A program made the position numbers and the translations under genes. 8,949 nucleotides of DNA from Candidatus Corynebacterium faecipullorum (GTDB lineage: Bacteria; Actinomycetota; Actinomycetes; Mycobacteriales; Mycobacteriaceae), in NCBI GenBank assembly GCA_019114925.1, contig DXEO01000173.1, forward strand, positions 1 through 8,949. Direction: 5' to 3'. Within the stretch, counting starts at the first letter, position 1, and each line of letters begins with the position of its first letter. Below are positions 5,481 to 8,949 of the stretch, piece after piece. Under the pieces are notes generated by a model. It was given only the letters and a program-made list of their open reading frames with translations, was not told where the DNA came from and searched no databases.

Positions 5481-7865
5481 CTACTGGCCTCCTTGGAAGT
5501 ACTGATCCTGCGAATAATCCTGCCCGTAGTTCTGCTGGTCGTAGTTCTGCTGCTCGTACTGCGGCTCATAGTTAGGAGCCTGATTCTGCACGGGTGGGTA
5601 CAACCCCAGTCTGTAGGACACATCGCCTTCTACCACCACAGCTTTATCCGATGCTCTCAACGTCGAGGAAGCATCGCTATAGCTTTCCGCGAAGCCACTG
5701 AAGGCATCATCACCGCCGAAGCTGTCGAATGAGGTATCAACCTGGCTATCAAAGCCCTCAACGGCAAACAGGCGGATGAAGCCGCCGCGCTGAATACGCT
5801 CGCCTAATGCGACCGTGAAATCTGGGTGCTGCCCGCGAATCGGGCCCAAGCCATGCGCCACGTGCGTAGTGCTCTGCAGGTTGGTCTCCACAATGCCGAG
5901 CGCTTCGCCGTCTTCGGGGAAAAGCGGCAGACGGTCAGCGCGGTAGACCACCTGGCAGGAGAACTGGCGCTTATCGCCGTTACCCAAGCTCCAGAGGAAA
6001 ACCCTGACTTGGCCTTGGGAGGAATCGACCTCAAAGTCATAAGTCACTGGGCGCAGACCTTCGTACTGGATCACGCGCTCGTTGCCCTCGGTGCGCTTGC
6101 CCGCGAAGACCGCATAAGGCTTCAGCCGCACGGTATCGCCGTGCTGATCGAGGTGCAGGCGGATGCCTCCCTGGAGGTCGTAGTCCTCTTCGCGGATCTG
6201 ATCGTGCTCGCGGTTGGTGGAGTACTCCACCGCCGTTGCACCCTTTGGCCAATCGAAGGTAATGAGCTGGCTGTCCACGCGCTCAATGAGCCGGAACTGG
6301 TCATCCTCAATGGATTGCACGCGCTGCAGCACCTTGGATTCGCCCACCCAGGCATCAGCATCGTTGAAGTTCACTGGGGTGATATAAACCTCGTACCAAT
6401 CTGGCGGCCACGGCACCGTGGTGGTTTGGAAGGAGCCCGGCTCGGACACACCGCGGGTCTCACTGATAGCACTCGACAGCGCGCTTTCGACGTAGGTCTT
6501 CGGCACCGCGGACGTGCGCAGGTCCGCCTGCGGGGCGGTGGGCGTGAGATAAATCTTTACCTCGCCGGTCTTGGGCGAGTACCAATCCACCTCGATCGTG
6601 TCCTGTCCGTATTCACTGCGGCGCTCACAACGGGAAAGCTCCAGCTTCTCCAGCTCGCTGGCGAGCTTCACGGAGCGCTGGACTGCGACTTCGTCTTGGC
6701 TTTGCTCAGTAGCGCCGTGGAACTCCGCCTGGCCCAGCAAGGAGATGACGACGGTCTGTCCGGTCTCTTGCACCGGAATAGTCGCCTTGCGCCCGCTGCT
6801 GTCCACGTCTTGTTCGAAGCGCGGGGACAGCTTTTCCTTCTCGCTATCGCGGCAGGCATAAACCATGGCGCTCGAGTGCCCCGGCAGCAGGTCCCAGGAC
6901 ACCTGGATGGCCCCCTTGATGGTGGACACCTGAACGTTCACCGGCGGGAAGACCACGCCCGTGTCTCCCATGAATACCGGCTGGCTGTTGACGAGCTCGC
7001 GAAGGTTGCGGCCCTTATAAGCCCATACCGCGTAGTGGCGCAAGCCTGTCTCGCCCGGCTCGTGTTCGCGGTAGGCGGTTCCCTTCGTGTAGACAAGGGT
7101 GTCACCGGCATCCGGGGACGCCACCATCTCTGCATCATCGGCGACGACTCGGTAGAACACCACCTCATCCGGCGCGTGCTCCAGCTCCGGCCACCACAGG
7201 CGCACCGGATGGCGCTGATCGGAATCCTCCGGTTCCGGTTCTATGCCGTAGCCAGGCTCTTCTTGGGATTCCTGCTCCAGCGCCGCCTCTTGCGGCACCT
7301 CAACTTCAAACTCGATGCCGGGGGCTTCCCAGTTCGGGTCCTGGCGGAACTGGTACTCCGCCTTAATCCCGAAACCAGGGATGGTGATGTAGTCCTCTTC
7401 GTTAACCTGAGTTTTTTGCTCTTCCTCAGCCTGCAGTGCCTCCCATTCGGCGAAGAAATCGTGCGGCTGTGCCGCTGCTTGCGACGGTTGGGGTTGAGCC
7501 ACGGAGCTTGCCTGCGCCACACCGCCGGCTGCAGCGGCACGCTGTGCTTGCTCGCGCTGGTGGGCCTGCGCTTCAGCCTGTGCGGCGCGCTCGCGTTCTG
7601 TACGCTGCTGTGCCGCCCTCTCTTGTGCCGCGCGTTCACGCGCGGCACGTTCCTGGTCCACCGCAGCATTGCGCGCCTGCGCGCTCAGCTCCGGGTACTC
7701 TACCGCTTCGCCGTTATACGCGGCGGCGATCTGCTCGGCGAACTGCCTAAACGGCGCTGATACAGCTGCACGCACAGCATCGGCGTTTACGCGCTTGAGC
7801 TGGTGTAGGGACTTCAGCTCACTCAGTGGCACATCCGCAATCGAAGGTTTCTGGTTGTGTGTCAT
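5481..7865 (-). CDS. Large beta-rich scaffold protein with fibronectin-III-like repeats and a Tyr/Gln-rich tail
   Basis: The 794-residue product starts with a short helical region (about 1-60) and a highly charged Ala/Arg/Glu/Gln stretch (about 68-112, repeated RAAQ/RERA units) likely to be a helix or coiled coil. A Gln/Ala/Pro linker follows, then a conserved-looking segment near 158-175 (YITIPGFGIKAEYQF). Residues about 215-710 are beta-rich with alternating-hydrophobic strands and read as several FN3-like units, for example PPVNVQVSTIKGAIQVSWDL (307-326) and ITFDWPKGATAVEYS (535-549). The tail (about 756-794) is rich in Tyr, Gln and Asn. FN3-like arrays usually serve binding or scaffolding. 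No enzyme motif, signal peptide or membrane helix is visible, so it is probably a cytoplasmic scaffold. I prefer the ATG at 7865 over a TTG at 7868, because AAGGA sits 6 nt before the ATG and only 3 nt before the TTG. FN3 is my best guess for the fold; other beta-sandwiches are possible. Confidence 0.87.
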   Translation of the reverse strand: MTHNQKPSIADVPLSELKSLHQLKRVNADAVRAAVSAPFRQFAEQIAAAYNGEAVEYPELSAQARNAAVDQERAARERAAQERAAQQRTERERAAQAEAQAHQREQAQRAAAAGGVAQASSVAQPQPSQAAAQPHDFFAEWEALQAEEEQKTQVNEEDYITIPGFGIKAEYQFRQDPNWEAPGIEFEVEVPQEAALEQESQEEPGYGIEPEPEDSDQRHPVRLWWPELEHAPDEVVFYRVVADDAEMVASPDAGDTLVYTKGTAYREHEPGETGLRHYAVWAYKGRNLRELVNSQPVFMGDTGVVFPPVNVQVSTIKGAIQVSWDLLPGHSSAMVYACRDSEKEKLSPRFEQDVDSSGRKATIPVQETGQTVVISLLGQAEFHGATEQSQDEVAVQRSVKLASELEKLELSRCERRSEYGQDTIEVDWYSPKTGEVKIYLTPTAPQADLRTSAVPKTYVESALSSAISETRGVSEPGSFQTTTVPWPPDWYEVYITPVNFNDADAWVGESKVLQRVQSIEDDQFRLIERVDSQLITFDWPKGATAVEYSTNREHDQIREEDYDLQGGIRLHLDQHGDTVRLKPYAVFAGKRTEGNERVIQYEGLRPVTYDFEVDSSQGQVRVFLWSLGNGDKRQFSCQVVYRADRLPLFPEDGEALGIVETNLQSTTHVAHGLGPIRGQHPDFTVALGERIQRGGFIRLFAVEGFDSQVDTSFDSFGGDDAFSGFAESYSDASSTLRASDKAVVVEGDVSYRLGLYPPVQNQAPNYEPQYEQQNYDQQNYGQDYSQDQYFQGGQ
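5488..5494 (-). promoter_or_regulatory. Strong ribosome-binding site of the GAP1-like gene
   Basis: A full AAGGAGG on the minus strand lies 9 nt before the ATG at 5478, embedded in the last codons of the scaffold gene. It is the best Shine-Dalgarno match in the cluster, suggesting that the GAP1-like protein is translated efficiently. Confidence 0.7.
5525..5569. repeat. 15-bp coding tandem repeat in the scaffold tail
   Basis: CGTAGTTCTGCTGGT (5525-5539) is followed directly by CGTAGTTCTGCTGCT (5540-5554), differing at one base, and by a diverged third unit (5555-5569). On the minus strand the units encode five-residue Tyr/Gln/Asn repeats (YEQQN, YDQQN) in the tail of the scaffold protein. The near-identity at DNA level suggests recent slippage duplication. 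Confidence 0.75.
7625..7648. repeat. Perfect 11-bp inverted repeat inside the scaffold gene
   Basis: GTGCCGCGCGT (7625-7635) and ACGCGCGGCAC (7638-7648) are exact reverse complements separated by TC, giving a very GC-rich hairpin-forming sequence. It lies in the Arg/Ala/Glu-rich part of the coding region and encodes AARERA-type residues. It may simply reflect alternating Ala and Arg codons, since there is no sign of a terminator or operator here. Confidence 0.6.
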
Positions 7866-7871
7866 CAACGT

Positions 7872-7876
7872 TCCTT
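7872..7876 (-). promoter_or_regulatory. Ribosome-binding site of the scaffold gene, decides its start
   Basis: AAGGA on the minus strand stands 6 nt before the ATG at 7865. A TTG codon immediately upstream (7868) would be only 3 nt away, which is too close, so the ATG is the likely start. Confidence 0.6.
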
Positions 7877-7889
7877 ATGTAAGGTCTCG

Positions 7890-8948
7890 TCAGAAAGTTT
7901 CGTCGAGGTCTGAGAGGTCCGGCGCTTCCGGCTGGCCAAACGTCGGCGGCATGGTCGGGGCTTCGCTCGTACTCTGCCCCGGCGACTTGAAGCCCATGTG
8001 GTCCATGTCATCCAGATCATCCAAGGAGAAGTCCGAGGAATCCTTGAAAGACGGAGCACCAGACGCCGCATCCGGGATCAGGTACTTGAAATCAGTGATC
8101 TTTCCGTACTGCACCACGGTCACAGAACGTGAGAGCTGACTGGTCAGTGCGGTCTGGCTGTCCACCTCCACGATGCGGGTACGGGAGCCGTCGATTTCGG
8201 TATATCCTTCAGCGCCACCCGCATTGGTCAGCGCATTGGGGCTAAAGGCCTGAAGAGCGCCCTTTTCCTGGTTCATGCCGTCGAGGAACTCGGCGGTGCT
8301 CTGAACGCGGCTGCCACCTTCCTCGCGGAAGGTCACGCGGCTAAGGTATTGCTGCAAGCTGCGGGCCATGCGCGGATCCGTAATGACCTTCTGCCATTCC
8401 TGTTGCTTGAGGTCGCGGTCCTGCATATAAGGGTGGTCAAGGCTGCGGGACAGTTTGTCCAACTCAGTGTTGGAACCGAGACCAGCCATTCCCCACATCT
8501 CGTTGAGCGCCACGGCCGAGTGGCCAGTGCGGTTGCGCTCAAAGGTGTCATTCATGTCATCGAGCAGGGACTTAAGAGAACGGTGCGCCCACTCCGTCTG
8601 GAAAATGTGGGAGCGGATTTCATCCGTCATGCGCACGGCATCATCGCGGTTGAGCACGGCCTGAGCAATGCGAGCGTTCTCCGGAAGGCCCGACTGCGGC
8701 GTTCGCAGGTGATCGCTCGACGTTTCCTTACGCCCAAAGGGCGCGTAAATCGCGCGGCCCAGCAATGCCGACCAGCTCAGGAACTGGTTATAGGCGTTGG
8801 AGATGCGTGAGATTTCCGCCGAGGCCGTCGCCAGATTCTGCGCGGCGATCTCTTGGTTGCGGTTTAACAGCTTGCGGCGCTGCACGTAGTCAAAGATCTC
8901 ACGCTGTGCCTTGGTAAAGACCGCCCAAGAACACACGAGGAAAAGAAG
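7890..8948 (-). CDS. Membrane-anchored helical protein with acidic C-terminal tail, 5'-partial
   Basis: The frame is open to the right edge and reads LLFLVCSWAVFTKAQREIF at its start. The GTG at 8936 is therefore probably an internal codon inside a hydrophobic, likely membrane-spanning segment rather than the start, and the true N-terminus is beyond the window. Numbered from that GTG, residues about 10-45 form an amphipathic, charged helix. A moderately hydrophobic stretch lies at 51-67 (QFLSWSALLGRAIYAPF), followed by a mostly helical, polar region to about 200. A short beta-like section (245-288) precedes a disordered acidic tail (about 297-348) with SLDDLDDMD and DLSDLDETF. I do not recognise a family or catalytic motif. 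The large hydrophilic part after the membrane segment is probably cytoplasmic, since it is charged and lacks export features. It is 24 bp upstream of the scaffold gene in the same operon, so it could tether the complex to the membrane; this is inference. Confidence 0.82.
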   Translation of the reverse strand, partial: LLFLVCSWAVFTKAQREIFDYVQRRKLLNRNQEIAAQNLATASAEISRISNAYNQFLSWSALLGRAIYAPFGRKETSSDHLRTPQSGLPENARIAQAVLNRDDAVRMTDEIRSHIFQTEWAHRSLKSLLDDMNDTFERNRTGHSAVALNEMWGMAGLGSNTELDKLSRSLDHPYMQDRDLKQQEWQKVITDPRMARSLQQYLSRVTFREEGGSRVQSTAEFLDGMNQEKGALQAFSPNALTNAGGAEGYTEIDGSRTRIVEVDSQTALTSQLSRSVTVVQYGKITDFKYLIPDAASGAPSFKDSSDFSLDDLDDMDHMGFKSPGQSTSEAPTMPPTFGQPEAPDLSDLDETF

Positions 8949-8949
8949 A

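Noticed and set aside
7625..7648. Inverted repeat as an intrinsic terminator or operator
   Set aside because: It lies within coding sequence, has no T-run on either strand, and is explained by alternating Ala and Arg codons.
5826..7760. Long plus-strand open frame of 644 codons antisense to the scaffold gene
   Set aside because: It is a codon-position shadow of the minus-strand gene in high-GC DNA. Its product is Leu/Arg/Val/His-rich without domain motifs, and the minus-strand frame has better starts, ribosome-binding sites and operon context.
7866..7868. TTG as the start of the scaffold gene
   Set aside because: It is only 3 nt from the AAGGA site, whereas the ATG directly after it has a normal 6-nt spacing.
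8934..8936. GTG as the start of the right-edge gene
   Set aside because: The frame continues upstream with LLFLV, part of a hydrophobic segment that includes the GTG codon, and no upstream stop or ribosome-binding site is visible. The gene is more likely truncated by the window.

Overview
The window is high-GC DNA with tightly packed genes and Shine-Dalgarno-led ATG starts. Protein composition, the Pro-rich four-helix membrane protein and the gene density suggest an actinobacterium, plausibly Corynebacterium. That assignment rests on general style rather than a marker gene, so it is moderate at best.

Layout. A plus-strand gene (5-1264) encodes an alanine-rich helical, TPR-like protein whose true start may lie before the window. 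It converges on a long minus-strand gene cluster, with only 28 bp between the two stop codons, and those 28 bp hold a small GC-rich hairpin. The cluster reads from right to left. It starts with a membrane-anchored acidic-tailed protein (7890-8948, cut by the window edge). Next are a large beta-rich, fibronectin-type-III-like protein with a Tyr/Gln-rich tail (5481-7865), a GAP1-like protein (3772-5478), a vWA-type protein with a MIDAS motif (2794-3753), a TRAFAC-type P-loop GTPase (1784-2794) and a four-helix membrane protein (1293-1787). Gaps are 24, 2 and 17 bp, followed by overlaps of 1 and 4 bp. Together with internal ribosome-binding sites these indicate one operon with translational coupling. 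Its promoter lies beyond the right edge.

Function. The set GTPase + GAP1-like protein + vWA-like protein + beta-rich scaffold + membrane proteins resembles the GTPase-centred systems that Aravind and colleagues predicted as NTP-dependent conflict or signalling systems (GTPase-associated protein 1, 'double-GTPase' TRAFAC families). In this reading the GTPase is the switch, the GAP1 and vWA proteins are partners or adaptors, the FN3-like protein is a scaffold, and the two membrane proteins tether or execute at the membrane. No recognisable nuclease, protease or other toxin is visible here, so the effector is either outside the window or one of the unassigned domains. The cluster's function is inference from domain content; no gene has a symbol I can assign.

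No non-coding stretch exceeds about 30 bp, and I see no tRNA, rRNA, CRISPR array, insertion sequence or attachment site.
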